Position numbers and translations under genes: made by a program. 64,000 nucleotides of DNA from contig NZ_CP108430.1 of the NCBI RefSeq assembly GCF_041435335.1, positions 3,454,501 through 3,518,500 on the forward strand. The letters are read 5' to 3'. Below the pieces are notes generated by a model. It made no database searches and was not told the origin of the DNA. It saw nothing but the letters and a program-made list of their open reading frames with translations. Source of the DNA: Streptomyces sp. NBC_01283. GTDB lineage: Bacteria; Actinomycetota; Actinomycetes; Streptomycetales; Streptomycetaceae. Shown here piece by piece: positions 7,995 through 15,920 of the stretch. Position 1 is the stretch's first letter. Every line of letters begins with the position of its first letter.

Positions 7995-8147
7995 ATGCGC
8001 TTCGAAATCATGCGACTCGACGACGTCGACGGCGCCGCCGTGGACCGGACCGTCGTAGACGCCGCCTCCGTCAATCGGATCGTGCAGCAGGCCGCAGCGA
8101 TCGGCCAGCGCATCTATATCCGTCCGGCCGAATCCCCGGCCTCATAA
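7995..8147 (+). CDS. Conserved 50-residue protein of unknown function
   Basis: Encodes MRFEIMRLDDVDGAAVDRTV followed by 30 more residues, ending in IRPAESPAS. The ATG at 7995 has AAGGGAG at 7981-7987 upstream. The composition is normal for a soluble protein, with codon use like its neighbours, and I recall near-identical small proteins in other streptomycetes. A sigma-R-type promoter upstream suggests induction by thiol or redox stress. Downstream are a 13-base tandem repeat and a very strong terminator. It is too short to assign a fold or function. Confidence 0.75.
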   Translation: MRFEIMRLDDVDGAAVDRTVVDAASVNRIVQQAAAIGQRIYIRPAESPAS

Positions 8148-8154
8148 CGCACAA

Positions 8155-8210
8155 GTTGCACATATAGGTTGCACGTATATGTTGCGCACATAGGTTGCAC
8201 GCACAGGTTG
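8155..8210. repeat. 13-base tandem repeat, 4.3 copies
   Basis: GTTGCAC or GTTGCGC starts at 8155, 8168, 8181 and 8194, with a fifth GTTG at 8207, an exact period of 13. The unit is roughly GTTGCACGYAYAG. It fills the space between the stop codon of the 50-residue gene and its terminator. Confidence 0.9.
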
Positions 8211-8244
8211 AAGGGCCCCCGTACATCTTGGTACGGGGGCCCTT
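8211..8244. terminator. Strong bidirectional terminator
   Basis: AAGGGCCCCCGTAC (8211-8224) pairs perfectly with 8231-8244 around the loop ATCTTG. It lies between the convergent 50-residue gene and marC-family gene and probably serves both. Confidence 0.85.
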
Positions 8245-8278
8245 GGCATGCCCGGGCCGCTCCCCCGGCGGGTACGCC

Positions 8279-8884
8279 CTAGCTGCCGTTGATCACCTGC
8301 GTCACGCCGTTGATGATCTGCTGCACCGCGATCGCGGAGAGCATCATGCCCGCGAGCCGCGTCACGAGGACCACGCCGCCGTCCTTGATGACCCGGATGA
8401 TCAGCAGCGAGTAGCGCATCACCAGCCAGAGCACGACGTGCATCGCCACGATCGCCGCCCACACGGAGAGCTGCGTGCCGAGGGTGTCGGCGTCCTGGAC
8501 GGCCAGGATGACCGAGACGATCGCGCCGGGCCCCGCGAGCAGCGGCATGCCGAGCGGCACCAGGGCGACGTTGACGTCCTTCGTCTGCGTCGGCTCGTCC
8601 GACTTGCCGGTGAGCAGGTCGAGCGCGATGAGCAGGAGCAGCAGACCGCCCGCGATCATCAGCGCGGGCACGGAAACGTGCAGGTAGTCGAGGATCTGAT
8701 GGCCCAGGACGCCGAAGACCGCGATCACGCCGAAGGCGACGCACACGGCCTGGAAGGCCATCTTCTTCTGCACCTTGGCGGGGCGGCCGGAGGTGAGTCC
8801 GAGGAAGATCGGCGTGATCCCGGGAGGGTCCATGATCACAAAAAGGGTGAGAAAGAGGGATCCGAAGACGGCAACGTCGAACAC
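8279..8884 (-). CDS. MarC family integral membrane protein
   Basis: A 201-residue polytopic membrane protein of the MarC (UPF0056) family, with about six hydrophobic segments and the typical start FGSLFLTLFVIMDPPGITPIF. Family function is unsettled; the old link to multiple antibiotic resistance has not held. I place the start at GTG 8884 (MFDVAVFGSLFL), which has AAGG 8 bases upstream. Reading further upstream would add a basic, non-conserved extension. It is followed by the PHP gene upstream on the same strand, 109 bases away, so they may share a transcript. Confidence 0.85.
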   Translation of the reverse strand: MFDVAVFGSLFLTLFVIMDPPGITPIFLGLTSGRPAKVQKKMAFQAVCVAFGVIAVFGVLGHQILDYLHVSVPALMIAGGLLLLLIALDLLTGKSDEPTQTKDVNVALVPLGMPLLAGPGAIVSVILAVQDADTLGTQLSVWAAIVAMHVVLWLVMRYSLLIIRVIKDGGVVLVTRLAGMMLSAIAVQQIINGVTQVINGS

Positions 8885-8993
8885 AGTGATGGCCTTGCAG
8901 TGAGTCGTACGAAAATGCCGCACGGGGCGGCGGAAAAGGTGGGGCGGAGTCGCGTCACGCGGAGCCGTGGGCTCGTGGAGTCGTACGGTCGCG

Positions 8994-9860
8994 TTACGCG
9001 GCGGGGCTTCCGCCCGCGCCCGGCACCGGGAACGCCCCGGTCGCCCGGCGCGTGATCTCCCCGTAGATCTCGGGGTCGGTGGTGAACTCCCCGAGCACGC
9101 AGGTCTTGCGGCTGCCGTGGTAGTCGCTCGACCCCGTGGCCAGCAGACCGAGGTCCGTGGCAAGGCCGTGCAGCCGGGCGCGGGTGGCCGGATCGTGGTC
9201 CATGTGGTCGGCCTCGACGCCGTCGAGACCGGCGGCGGCCAGTTCCGCTATCGCCGCCTCGGGTACCACCTGGCCTCGCTTGACGGCCGCCGGGTGCGCG
9301 AAGACGGTGACGCCGCCCGCGGCCTTGACCAGGCGGATCGCGTCGAAGGGGTCCAGTTCGTGCTTCTCGGCGTACGCGCGGCCGCCGTCGGCGAGCCAGT
9401 CCTGCGTGAAGGCGTCCGAGACGGTGGGCACGACGCCCAGTTCCACCAGGGCCTCGGCGACGTGCGGGCGGCCGACCGAACCGTCGCCCGCGATGCGCGC
9501 GACCTGCTCCCAGGTGACCGCGACGCCGAGTTCCTGGAGCTTGCCGACCATCGCCTTCGCGCGGGGTACGCGGTCGTCGCGCACGAGCTCGCGCTCACGG
9601 GCGAGTTCCGGCTCGTCGGGGTCGAAGAGGTAGGCCAGCATGTGCAGGCCCACGCCGTCGAGGCGGCAGGAGAGTTCGGCGCCGGTGACGAGGGTGAGTC
9701 CGGCGGGGAGGGCGGCGACGGCTTCCGCGTACCCGCGGGTGGTGTCGTGGTCCGTCAGCGCTACGACGTCGAGACCGGCCGCGGCGGCGTTGCGCACCAA
9801 CTGCCCCGGGGTGTCCGTGCCGTCGGAAGCGGTGGAGTGGGTGTGCAGGTCGATGCGCAC
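8994..9860 (-). CDS. PHP domain phosphoesterase
   Basis: A 288-residue metal-dependent phosphoesterase. The PHP motifs are visible: RIDLHTHSTASDG at 2-14, LTDHDT near 37, the EADHMDHD motif in the C-terminal half, and SSDYHG near the end. Relatives include the YciV/TrpH-type 3',5'-nucleotide bisphosphate phosphatases and 5'-3' exoribonucleases of E. coli, so small nucleotide or RNA-end hydrolysis is likely. The GTG at 9860 is chosen because GGAG lies 8 bases upstream and the motif-bearing N-terminus starts there; an ATG at 9935 would add a non-conserved 25 residues. Confidence 0.8.
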   Translation of the reverse strand: MRIDLHTHSTASDGTDTPGQLVRNAAAAGLDVVALTDHDTTRGYAEAVAALPAGLTLVTGAELSCRLDGVGLHMLAYLFDPDEPELARERELVRDDRVPRAKAMVGKLQELGVAVTWEQVARIAGDGSVGRPHVAEALVELGVVPTVSDAFTQDWLADGGRAYAEKHELDPFDAIRLVKAAGGVTVFAHPAAVKRGQVVPEAAIAELAAAGLDGVEADHMDHDPATRARLHGLATDLGLLATGSSDYHGSRKTCVLGEFTTDPEIYGEITRRATGAFPVPGAGGSPAA

Positions 9861-10049
9861 GACGCGGACTCCAGGCTCTGACGGGCAGGCGACCAAGGGG
9901 GCAGCCGACTGACGGGTGACAAGGGGGACGCTCAAGGATAACGGGACTCGAACGTTCCGCCGCCCGCCCCGGACGAGACACCCCTCACTGCCTCAACAGC
10001 CGACGAGCGCGCCGTCAGCGTCCGCGAGGACCCGCCGCCCGGCACCTCG

Positions 10050-10111
10050 CCACCCTCACACCCTCACGGCATCACGCCCTCACGCCCTCACGCCCTCACG
10101 CCCTCACGGCA
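10050..10111. repeat. 9-base microsatellite CCCTCACGC
   Basis: CCCTCACAC/CCCTCACGG/CACGCCCTCACGCC... runs through 10050-10111, with five or more near-perfect copies of a 9-base unit, between the PHP gene and the stop codon of the DUF6758 gene. The last bases overlap the DUF6758 coding end. Confidence 0.75.
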
Positions 10112-10745
10112 TCAAGATCCGCGGCGAAAGCGCCCCGCACGGCAGCAGGTCCACCTCGGCCCCCGCGTCCCGCAGGTCGGTCAGGACCAGCTCGTCGTAC
10201 ATCAGAAGCCCCGACTGCTCCGGCCACGCGATCGCCCACAGCCACAGGCCGCGCGCCTCGCCCGCGAACACCGCGCGGTCATCCGGCGTGCCCGCCACGT
10301 GCCACAGCGGGGTCGGCCGGCCCGCGGCGAGGAGCTTAGCCTGCGGTGGCTTCTCGACGTTCAGATACGGACCGGGATCCGGGCCGTCGACTCCCGCGTA
10401 CCGCGCGCCGAGACCGACCCCGAGCTCCTCGGCGACCAGGACCAGCTCGCCCATGCCGCCGAGCGGCGCGGGCCCCGAGCAGGCCACGGCGGTCGCACGA
10501 CCGCCGCTGCGGTCGTCGCCCGCGCAGGCCACGCCCGTGAACAGCCAGCCGACCGGCAGCGGCCACGGCATCCACACCGGCACCTGAGCGCGATGCACCA
10601 CGACCTGGATGGCCTCGACACTGGGCGGGATCACAGGTTGCAGCGGATGCACCGTCCCGTGCACGTCGCACTGCCAGGAGTCGGCAAAGAGACCGGGAGC
10701 CCTGACCCGGCCACCACACTTCGGGCAACTGGGTTCGCCCCTCAT
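10104..10745 (-). CDS. DUF6758 family protein with zinc ribbon
   Basis: A 213-residue soluble protein. The N-terminus has a probable zinc site, CPKCGG followed by CDVHG near residue 26 (CxxC...CxxH). The rest, with WMPWPLPVGWLFTGVACAG and further Trp/Pro-rich segments, matches the uncharacterised actinobacterial DUF6758 proteins. ATG 10745 is used; a TTG at 10754 is closer to GGGGAGG (4 bases) and is a real alternative. It is divergent from the MFS gene across 160 bases. Function unknown. Confidence 0.7.
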   Translation of the reverse strand: MRGEPSCPKCGGRVRAPGLFADSWQCDVHGTVHPLQPVIPPSVEAIQVVVHRAQVPVWMPWPLPVGWLFTGVACAGDDRSGGRATAVACSGPAPLGGMGELVLVAEELGVGLGARYAGVDGPDPGPYLNVEKPPQAKLLAAGRPTPLWHVAGTPDDRAVFAGEARGLWLWAIAWPEQSGLLMYDELVLTDLRDAGAEVDLLPCGALSPRILMP

Positions 10746-10823
10746 AACGACCAACGGTCCTCCCCGGTCGTCGCCCCGTCAAGGACGATCACCCGTCCGG
10801 TGGCCCTGTCACCAGGGGAAATT

Positions 10824-10854
10824 AGATGTAGCTTGCATCTTTTAGTCTGGCTAA
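10824..10854. promoter_or_regulatory. Two short inverted repeats in the DUF6758/MFS divergent region
   Basis: AGATG-N7-CATCT (10824-10840) is followed directly by TTAG-N5-CTAA (10842-10854). The stretch is far more AT-rich than its surroundings and lies 52-82 bases before the MFS start, where a MarR- or TetR-type operator is common. No regulator gene is adjacent. Confidence 0.45.
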
Positions 10855-10905
10855 CTAATATGTGTATACGTCAACGATCTCGACGGAAGCCGCTAAGGAG
10901 CAGGC

Positions 10906-12159
10906 ATGAACAGCAGCACCGAAGGCCCCTCCGAAGGGGACCCGTTCGACGAGGGAGCGACCAGCCTCCTGCGCCAGCCGAAGGCCGTCTGGGCCACCGC
11001 GGGCGCGTCCGTCGTCGCCTTCATGGGCATCGGCCTCGTCGACCCGATCCTCCCCTCCATCGCCAAGGGCCTTGACGCGTCCGCCAGTCAGGTATCCCTG
11101 CTCTTCACCTCGTACTTCCTGATCACCGCCGTCGCCATGCTGGTGACCGGGTTCGTCTCCAGCCGGATCGGCGGCAAGAAGACCCTGCTGCTCGGCCTCG
11201 CGCTCGTCGTGGTCTTCGCCGGGCTCGCCGGAACCTCGGGATCGGTCGGCGAGCTCGTCGGGTTCCGCGCGGGATGGGGGCTCGGCAACGCGCTCTTCGT
11301 GTCGACCGCGCTCGCGGTCATCGTCGGCGCTGCGGCCGGCGGCAGCGCCGCGGCGATCCTGCTCTACGAGTCGGCGCTCGGTCTCGGCATGGCGTGCGGG
11401 CCTCTGCTCGGCGCGGTGCTCGGCAACGCGAGCTGGCGTTACCCGTTCTTCGGCACCGCTGTCCTGATGGCGGTCGGCTTCCTCTGCATCACGGCGTTCC
11501 TGAAGGAGCAGCCGAAGCCCGCGCAGAAGACGTCGCTGCTCGCGCCGATCAAGGCGCTCGGGCACGGCGGGCTCGCGTCGGCCGCCGCCTCCGCGTTCTT
11601 CTACAACTACACGTTCTTCACGGTCCTGGCCTTCACCCCCTTCGTGCTGAACACGACCCCGTACAAGTCGGGTGCGATCTTCTTCGCCTGGGGTCTGCTG
11701 CTCGCGGCCTTCTCGGTGCTGGTGGCCCCGCGGATGCAGGCGCGGTTCGGCTCGCTGAAGGTGCTCGGCGGCTCGCTGGTGCTGCTCGCGGTGGACGTCC
11801 TCGTGCTCGGCTACGGCAACCACACGACGGCCATCGTCTGCACGATCCTGTCCGGCGCCTTCATCGGCGTGAACAACACCGTCTACACCGAGCTCGCGCT
11901 CGGCGTCTCGGACGCGCCGCGCCCGGTGGCCAGCGCCGGTTACAACTTCGTCCGGTGGTTCGCTGCCGCCGCCGCACCGTTCTTCGCGCCGAAGATCGAG
12001 GAGTGGAGCAACATCCACATCCCGTTCGTGGTCGCGGCCGTCACGGCGGTGCTCGGCGCGGTCGTCGTCTGGGTCCGCAAGGACTCCCTCACCCACGAAG
12101 CCGAGGAGCTCGAACCGAAGCACGCGGCGGAGGACGGCGTCACCGTCTTCGCCAACTGA
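10906..12159 (+). CDS. MFS transporter
   Basis: A 417-residue major facilitator of probably 12 membrane segments. The first begins near residue 28 (AVWATAGASVVAFMGIGLVD), the loop 2/3 signature region is SSRIGGKKTLLL near 85, and the C-terminus is a short acidic cytoplasmic tail. It resembles drug/metabolite proton antiporters (DHA1-like). The ATG follows AAGGAG at 10893-10898. The upstream region holds two inverted repeats. Substrate cannot be predicted; the role is inferred as efflux. Confidence 0.85.
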   Translation: MNSSTEGPSEGDPFDEGATSLLRQPKAVWATAGASVVAFMGIGLVDPILPSIAKGLDASASQVSLLFTSYFLITAVAMLVTGFVSSRIGGKKTLLLGLALVVVFAGLAGTSGSVGELVGFRAGWGLGNALFVSTALAVIVGAAAGGSAAAILLYESALGLGMACGPLLGAVLGNASWRYPFFGTAVLMAVGFLCITAFLKEQPKPAQKTSLLAPIKALGHGGLASAAASAFFYNYTFFTVLAFTPFVLNTTPYKSGAIFFAWGLLLAAFSVLVAPRMQARFGSLKVLGGSLVLLAVDVLVLGYGNHTTAIVCTILSGAFIGVNNTVYTELALGVSDAPRPVASAGYNFVRWFAAAAAPFFAPKIEEWSNIHIPFVVAAVTAVLGAVVVWVRKDSLTHEAEELEPKHAAEDGVTVFAN

Positions 12160-12165
12160 TATCTC

Positions 12166-12212
12166 CCGTACGGGATTTCAGTCCGTACGGGATTTCACCG
12201 GACGGGATCTCA
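12166..12212. repeat. Triple direct repeat between convergent genes
   Basis: CCGTACGGGATTTCA occurs at 12166-12180 and 12183-12197, and as CCGGACGGGATCTCA at 12198-12212. CCGTACGG is itself palindromic. The third copy runs into the SUFU stop codon. Confidence 0.75.
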
Positions 12213-12794
12213 GTCCAGGGACACGGACTTGCGCAGCGGATCGCGCAGGTCCGTCCCGCTGTTCAGCCAGCGCTCCTGGAGGGCCTGCGCGCCGTGCACC
12301 CGCTTCCACGCGCCCTCGTTCGGCGTCATGGGAAGGAGCGGCAGGAACCGTACGGGCTCCATCGGCTCGTCGAGCTCCAGGTCCTGCACCAGGCCGCCGG
12401 GCTCCGCGACAAGGACCGACGTGAACTGCGCGCCGGGCCACAGCGGTTCACCCACGTCGAGCGAGGCGCCGGGGGCCACGATCAGGCCCTCGACCTGCGG
12501 CGAAGCGGCCAGTACGGCGAGGGGGCGCAGCACCTTGTCCGTGTCGGCCTCGCCGCCCCGCACCGAGAGGACCAGCTCCGCGCGCGGACCCTTGACCGGG
12601 TCGGCGAGGGCGGCAGTGGGGTCGGCCATCGGCTGGGCCGACATGCCGAGGGTGGCGTAGCGGACCACGTCCCCGTCCGTGAAACGCAGCACTTCGACGC
12701 GGTCGGTGCCGAGGAAGGTCACCGCGGCGCGGGCGTCCGGTTCACCGAGGGCCGTACGGAGACGGGCCTCGACCAGAGCAAGAACATCAGCCAT
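12210..12794 (-). CDS. Suppressor of fused (SUFU) domain protein
   Basis: A 194-residue cytoplasmic protein of the bacterial SUFU-domain family: MADVLALVEARLRTALG at the start, then DRVEVLRFTDGDVVRYATLGMSAQPM, a long central strand/helix region, and a C-terminal segment with RFLPLLPMTPNEGAWKRVHG. In bacteria these proteins are often seen next to toxin or immunity genes, but none is present here, so this looks like a housekeeping copy. The ATG at 12794 is preferred; an upstream extension would add a Cys/Pro-rich non-conserved stretch. It converges on the MFS gene. Confidence 0.75.
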   Translation of the reverse strand: MADVLALVEARLRTALGEPDARAAVTFLGTDRVEVLRFTDGDVVRYATLGMSAQPMADPTAALADPVKGPRAELVLSVRGGEADTDKVLRPLAVLAASPQVEGLIVAPGASLDVGEPLWPGAQFTSVLVAEPGGLVQDLELDEPMEPVRFLPLLPMTPNEGAWKRVHGAQALQERWLNSGTDLRDPLRKSVSLD

Positions 12795-13264
12795 GTCGCG
12801 AGCATAGAACTCGTCAGTGGCGGGTAAAGGCGGGGCTTGACACTTCAGTCGGCTGATAGTGTTGGCCGCTGGTTCCGGGCAGCACGCAGAGCGCGCTTTC
12901 AAGCCCGGCGCAGATGACTTCGCGCGCTACGCGCTTGGGACTTCCCCTACGGGGGACCGGCCGGAGGAGGTGGGGCTGCCATGGATCGAAGTCGACCGTG
13001 CAGTACCACCCGTTCTTCCGTCTGACACCTCACGCAGCCCTGTAGCTGCCACTGTGCGCCTGCGCTCCCCGTGCTCGCGTGCGACGGAAGAGCACTTCGT
13101 TTCCACCTGATCTCTCTGTTCTCTGATCTGAGTCAGTAGCGAAGCTGCCACCGCGATGGTGCGGTGCTCCCCGCTTTGTGGACGTGCCAAACATCCTCAG
13201 CAGGACGTCCCCATTCCGGGTAGTTCCACCCGCCGCCGGCGGCCTCCGTCAAAGGAGCCTGCCC
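12795..13264 (+). promoter_or_regulatory. Long leader region of corA
   Basis: About 470 bases. It contains a TTGACA at 12837-12842 with a TAGTGT only 14 bases further on (a weak promoter candidate), a leader ORF at 12981-13025, and small hairpins near 13151-13168 (CACCGC/GCGGTG) and 13231-13243 (CCGCC/GGCGG), the latter close to the corA ribosome site. This is long for a Streptomyces leader and suggests regulation after initiation. No ykoK-type magnesium riboswitch could be recognised by eye. Confidence 0.45.
12981..13025 (+). CDS. Possible 14-residue leader peptide before corA
   Basis: ATG at 12981 opens MDRSRPCSTTRSSV and closes at TGA 13023-13025. AGGAGGTG at 12965-12972, complementary to the 16S rRNA 3' end without mismatch, makes this one of the strongest ribosome sites in the window. 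After the TGA the same frame stays open for 37 more codons, with four Cys codons close together, to TAG at 13137. It could act as a translated attenuator leader or be a chance ORF. Confidence 0.4.
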   Translation: MDRSRPCSTTRSSV

Positions 13265-14386
13265 ATGTCGATGATCCGTGACCTTCGCGCCGCCGTCCGT
13301 CCCTCGCTCCGCAAGGACGGCAGCGCCTACAGCTCGTACGACACCACCCGCGACCCCACCGCGGCCTCCGCCGTCGTCGACTGCGCCGTCTACCGCGACG
13401 GCCGCCGCGCGGCCTGCGACGACACCCTCACGCCGCACGAGGCGATGCTCCAGGTGCGGCGCGACGGCGGCTTCGCCTGGATCGGTCTGCACGAGCCGAC
13501 CGAGGCCGAATTCGCCGGTATCGCCGCCGAGTTCGGGCTGCACCCCCTCGCCGTCGAGGACGCCGTGCACGCCCACCAGCGGCCCAAGCTGGAGCGCTAC
13601 GACGACACGCTCTTCACCGTCTTCAAGACCATCCACTACGTGGAGCACGCCGAACTCACCGCCACCAGCGAGATCGTGGAGACCGGCGAGGTGATGTGCT
13701 TCACCGGGCGGGACTTCTTCATCACCGTGCGGCACGGCGGCCACGGCTCGCTGCGGGCCCTGCGGCGGCGGCTCCAGGAGGAGCCCGAGCTCCTCGCCAA
13801 GGGTCCTTCCGCCGTCCTGCACACCATCGCGGACCACGTCGTCGACGGCTATCTCGCGGTGGCCGACGCCATGCAGGACGACATCGACGAGGTGGAGACC
13901 GAGGTGTTCTCCGCGCCGAGCAAGGGCAAGGGCTCCGCGCGCGGTGTCGACGCCGGGCGGATCTACCAGCTCAAGCGCGAGGTCCTGGAGTTCAAGCGGG
14001 CCGTGTCGCCACTGCTTCGCCCGATGCTGCTCCTGAGCGAGCGGCCGATGCGGCTCGTCGACCCCGACATCCAGAAGTACTTCCGTGACGTCGCCGACCA
14101 CCTGGCCCGCGTCCAGGAGCAGGTCGTCGGCTTCGACGAACTGCTCAACTCGATCCTCCAGGCCAACCTCGCGCAGGCCGCGGTCGCGCAGAACGAGGAC
14201 ATGCGCAAGATCACCTCCTGGGCGGCGATCATCGCCGTGCCGACGGCGGTCTGCGGGGTCTACGGCATGAACTTCGACCACATGCCCGAGCTGCACTGGC
14301 GGTTCGGCTACCCCATGGTGCTCGGCCTCATCGGCGGCGCCTGCTGGGCCATCCACCGCACCCTGAAGCGCAACGGCTGGCTCTAG
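13265..14386 (+). CDS. corA: CorA family magnesium and cobalt transporter
   Basis: A 373-residue CorA-type channel for Mg2+/Co2+. The long cytoplasmic alpha/beta funnel is followed by the stalk helix and two C-terminal membrane segments; the selectivity motif YGMNFDHMPEL is at about 333-343, with GMN intact. The protein ends in the usual basic KRNGWL. The ATG follows AAGGAG at 13252-13257. It heads a magnesium-related neighbourhood with the MgtE_N/CBS and DUF1003 genes a little downstream, and it has a long leader with a possible translated leader ORF. Confidence 0.9.
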   Translation: MSMIRDLRAAVRPSLRKDGSAYSSYDTTRDPTAASAVVDCAVYRDGRRAACDDTLTPHEAMLQVRRDGGFAWIGLHEPTEAEFAGIAAEFGLHPLAVEDAVHAHQRPKLERYDDTLFTVFKTIHYVEHAELTATSEIVETGEVMCFTGRDFFITVRHGGHGSLRALRRRLQEEPELLAKGPSAVLHTIADHVVDGYLAVADAMQDDIDEVETEVFSAPSKGKGSARGVDAGRIYQLKREVLEFKRAVSPLLRPMLLLSERPMRLVDPDIQKYFRDVADHLARVQEQVVGFDELLNSILQANLAQAAVAQNEDMRKITSWAAIIAVPTAVCGVYGMNFDHMPELHWRFGYPMVLGLIGGACWAIHRTLKRNGWL

Positions 14387-14409
14387 GGGGCACTCGGTAG
14401 GCTGCGCGC

Positions 14410-14922
14410 ATGACAGAAACGCTGCTCGCCCGGGCCCTCCTCGAGGAGGCCACCAAGAAGTCGGGCCTCATCTGGGTGCGCGGCGAAGAACCGGCCCGCG
14501 CCCTGTGGCACGTGTGGCACGAAGGCGCGGCGCACCTCGTCGGCGACGGCCCCGGCGAGCAGCCGCTGCCGGGTCTCGTCGACGGCGGCACCGCCGAAGT
14601 GACCGTACGCAGCAAGGACAAGGGCGGCCGGCTCATCGCATGGACGGCTCTGGTGACCGAGCTCGCGCCGCGTTCCGAGGCGTGGGAGGCGGCCGTCGCC
14701 GAGCTCAAGGGCAAGCGCCTGAACGCCCCCGACGGCGAGCGGATGCCGCAGCGCTGGGCGGACGAGTGCCGGGTCGTCCGGCTCACCCCGCAGGACACGA
14801 TCACCGACCTGCCCGACGGCTCCCTCGCGGCCCCGCCCCTGCCGACCGGGGCGACCACCCGGCAGCCGGCGCCGGAAGCGCTGCCCCGGCTGCTGTTCCG
14901 GCGGAAGAAGCGGCGGAGCTAG
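14410..14922 (+). CDS. Conserved hypothetical protein
   Basis: A 170-residue soluble protein starting MTETLLARALLEEATKKSGLIWVRG, 23 bases after corA in the same direction and so probably cotranscribed. The pattern LWHVWHEGAAHLVGDGPGEQPLPGL followed by strands resembles an FMN-binding split barrel of the pyridoxamine-phosphate-oxidase type, but no flavin-binding signature is clear, so I do not assign a function. The C-terminus is Pro-rich and ends in a basic FRRKKRRS. Confidence 0.7.
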   Translation: MTETLLARALLEEATKKSGLIWVRGEEPARALWHVWHEGAAHLVGDGPGEQPLPGLVDGGTAEVTVRSKDKGGRLIAWTALVTELAPRSEAWEAAVAELKGKRLNAPDGERMPQRWADECRVVRLTPQDTITDLPDGSLAAPPLPTGATTRQPAPEALPRLLFRRKKRRS

Positions 14923-14940
14923 CTGCGGGCCGCGGCGGGC

Positions 14941-15714
14941 TCACGAGTCGGGCAGCTGCTCGCCGTAGTCCACCATCTCGTCCTTGTCCGGCTCGCTGAG
15001 GGGGAAGTCCCTGCCCCAGTCGCTGAGCCGGAGCGTGCCCGCGTCACCCGCGCGCTGCAGGCGCAGCGGGTAGGGCTTGCCCTTGAGCGAGACGTCCAGG
15101 GTGCCGCCCGCACCCTTGTCGCCGGTGATCTTGATGCTGGGGTTGCCGGACGTCGTGCCGCGTTCGCCGGTGGCGAGCTTGCCGTGCAGGGTGAGCATGC
15201 CCTCCAGGAGGAGGTCCTTGTCGGTGAAGCCGCTCAGCTGCTGGTAGGACGCGTCCGCCTCGGGAACCTTCACGTACTTGCCGTCGAGCTTGGCCGCGGC
15301 GTCGCCGTCCGTCCTGCCGGGCTTCTGGCCGCCCTTGGCGTCCTCGTGGGTCCAGAAGGCGGAGTCGGCCAGCAGGTAGAGCTGCTTGCCGACGCGCAGC
15401 AGCTGGAAGGTCTCACCCTTCGAGGTGACCGACCCGGTGCCGCCCTCGTCCTTGAGGCGCATGTCGAGCTTGTACGTGTGCCCCTTGCTGACGAGCGTGC
15501 CCGAGAGCCGCACCGCGGGTGCCGCGTCGGCCGCGGCGCGGGACTTGCTCTGGATCTTCGCGGCGGAGAGTTTGCCGATGCCGTTGGTGCCCTTGTCCGG
15601 GTCCTCCTCGCTGCTGCACCCGGTCAGTCCCGTGATCCCCAGGACGAGACCCGCGCACAGTGTGCTCACGAGGGCTGTCTTGCGGGTGCGGCGGACCGGG
15701 GGGATCGCTGACAC
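14941..15714 (-). CDS. Lipoprotein, LppX/LprAFG-like
   Basis: A 257-residue secreted lipoprotein. A basic N-terminus (RRTRK) and hydrophobic stretch lead to the lipobox LTGC with Cys33, then a Ser/Glu/Asp linker and a beta-rich domain. The spacing and motifs (SKSRAAADAAPAVRLSGTLVSKG, LRVGKQLYLLAD) fit the LppX/LprAFG family, whose mycobacterial members carry lipids across the periplasm; Streptomyces members have unknown cargo. The GTG start has only a weak ribosome site. It is divergent from the MgtE-like gene and convergent with the 170-residue gene. Confidence 0.75.
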   Translation of the reverse strand: MSAIPPVRRTRKTALVSTLCAGLVLGITGLTGCSSEEDPDKGTNGIGKLSAAKIQSKSRAAADAAPAVRLSGTLVSKGHTYKLDMRLKDEGGTGSVTSKGETFQLLRVGKQLYLLADSAFWTHEDAKGGQKPGRTDGDAAAKLDGKYVKVPEADASYQQLSGFTDKDLLLEGMLTLHGKLATGERGTTSGNPSIKITGDKGAGGTLDVSLKGKPYPLRLQRAGDAGTLRLSDWGRDFPLSEPDKDEMVDYGEQLPDS

Positions 15715-15920
15715 AGGGGGCGCTGCCTCTCGTGGGGACGACGGCTACGGCTACGGCAGTACGGCAGCGTACCCGTGCTGACTAGGTGGATCGTCGCCAG
15801 TCCGGCCGGACGCTCCGCCGGGGCGTATCCGACCGGGACGGGCTAGCCTGAAGCCCGCATTGCCCGACAGAACGACACAAAAGGTTACGAGCGCACACAC
15901 CAGCGGAGGAGGGGCGAGCA

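Noticed and set aside
7970..8167. Frame starting at ATG 7970 directly after AGGAGG
   Set aside because: The ribosome site touches the ATG, the product is an Arg-rich shadow, and the 50-residue frame is the conserved one.
10841..10859. Iron box (DmdR/IdeR site) before the MFS gene
   Set aside because: Only a partial match to the 19-base iron box; the inverted repeats explain the region better.
12859..13110. Open frame of 83 codons in the corA leader
   Set aside because: No ribosome site, no recognisable protein; the 14-codon ORF in another frame has the strong ribosome site.
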